Shown: positions 63,580-64,000 of the stretch, in pieces
Layout: every line of letters starts with the position of its first letter
How positions within the stretch are numbered: position 1 is the first letter of the stretch
DNA from: Citrobacter sp. Awk 4
Lineage (GTDB): Bacteria; Pseudomonadota; Gammaproteobacteria; Enterobacterales; Enterobacteriaceae
Reading direction: 5' to 3'
Length of the DNA: 64,000 nucleotides
Assembly (NCBI RefSeq): GCF_028069725.1
Contig: NZ_JANEWG010000013.1
Span: 1-64,000, forward strand
The notes under the pieces: generated by a model
Database searches by the model: none
Told to the model about the DNA's origin: nothing
What the model saw: only the letters and a program-made list of their open reading frames with translations
Translations under genes and position numbers: made by a program

Positions 63580-63807
63580 TTACTGATCCAGTTCGACCAT
63601 CTCTTTTACGTCAGTACGATTTATCTGCTGTTTGTTGCCGTTAGCATCCTGGTACGAAATCATCCCTGTTTCATCATCCATCCTCGGTTTCCCTTCAGAG
63701 ACAATGGTTCGCCCATCATTGGTGTGCATCACGTAATTGGAACCGGAGCAGGCGCTGAGGGCAAACGTCAGCATACAGGCAGAGATAATGGCGGCTGTCT
63801 TATTCAT
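63580..63807 (-). CDS. ygdI: Small lipoprotein YgdI (DUF903)
   Basis: A 75-residue outer-membrane lipoprotein of unknown role. The signal peptide ends in the lipobox LSAC (MNKTAAIISACMLTFALSAC), and the mature part is a small DUF903/LysM-like beta domain: SGSNYVMHTNDGRTIVSEGK...YQDANGNKQQINR. I chose the internal ATG at 63807, since the longer frame adds 34 residues ahead of the signal sequence. It converges on gcvB. Confidence 0.94.
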   Translation of the reverse strand: MNKTAAIISACMLTFALSACSGSNYVMHTNDGRTIVSEGKPRMDDETGMISYQDANGNKQQINRTDVKEMVELDQ

Positions 63808-64000
63808 CTTCTTCTCCTTGCAGCGATTTATGCTATCTAAATAAATTTTCAAAACAGGCAAAAGCATTTTCCCAACACTATTTAGCATAAGCCACTGGTC
63901 GGATTTCACATGGATAAGCAGACGATTCCGAGGGGGAGGACAAACCTTGTATCAGGGCTCTTTTTGCGCCACGATCTGTTGACTGAACAGAGGAATTCCA
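63808..64000. other. Upstream region of ygdI to window end
   Basis: AT-rich at first, probably holding the ygdI promoter. In E. coli csdA follows; its start is not recognised here. A short open frame from about 63911 runs off the end and cannot be judged. Confidence 0.3.

Noticed and set aside
63808-63909. Longer start for ygdI
   Set aside because: It would place 34 residues ahead of a lipoprotein signal peptide, which must be N-terminal.

Overview
The window is a chromosomal core segment of an enteric bacterium (Enterobacterales, close to Escherichia and Salmonella; Citrobacter is the most likely genus, but I cannot prove this without a search). The reasons are near-full-length matches to E. 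coli housekeeping proteins in the mutS-to-ygdI order, a second siroheme synthase gene in the cysDNC operon (a trait I recall from Citrobacter and Klebsiella), REP/BIME repeats between operons, and the conserved small RNAs csrB and gcvB.

Layout. 0.5-10 kb: mutS and rpoS face each other across only 112 bases, followed by nlpD, pcm, surE, truD, ispF, ispD, ftsB and ygbE. 10-21.4 kb: sulfate assimilation in two operons, cysG(paralogue)-cysD-cysN-cysC and cysJ-cysI-cysH, which make APS, PAPS, sulfite, siroheme and sulfide. Between them lies iap, but the CRISPR-Cas locus that E. coli and Salmonella carry here is absent. In its place are a two-gene predicted amidase toxin/periplasmic immunity pair and one degenerate type I-E CRISPR repeat. 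21.7-26.1 kb: queD and queE, then a PTS transporter-nanE-RpiR regulator cluster, probably for N-acetylmannosamine or a related amino sugar. 26.2-33.9 kb: eno, pyrG, mazG, relA (mazEF absent), rlmD. 34-38.3 kb: barA, a glycerate kinase gene, and the decayed 3' end of gudD with its terminator, showing that the D-glucarate genes were deleted. 38.3-47.5 kb: yqcA, truC, yqcC, csrB, syd, queF, ppnN, sdaC, sdaB, xni.

47.6-60.8 kb is the most unusual region, a remodelled fucose locus. fucI-fucK-fucU-fucR are on the + strand and fucA-fucO on the - strand, as parts of the classical pathway, but fucP (the fucose/H+ symporter) is missing. Instead a divergent - strand unit carries a three-gene sugar ABC importer, an FGGY-type kinase resembling D-ribulokinase, and a LacI-family regulator, ending in fucA-fucO. 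Two identical 16-bp palindromes flank the divergent promoter region and are probably the operators of this regulator. FucI also isomerises D-arabinose to D-ribulose, so an added ribulokinase would give a branch into the pentose phosphate pathway beside the aldolase route. 60.8-64 kb: rlmM, ygdD, gcvA, gcvB RNA, ygdI.

The regulatory circuits visible are CsrB (with an exact UvrY/SirA palindrome upstream; BarA, its sensor kinase, is encoded 3.5 kb away), GcvA-GcvB, RpoS, RelA, and the local sugar regulators RpiR, LacI-type and FucR. All functions are inferred from protein sequence recognised by eye; no database search was run.
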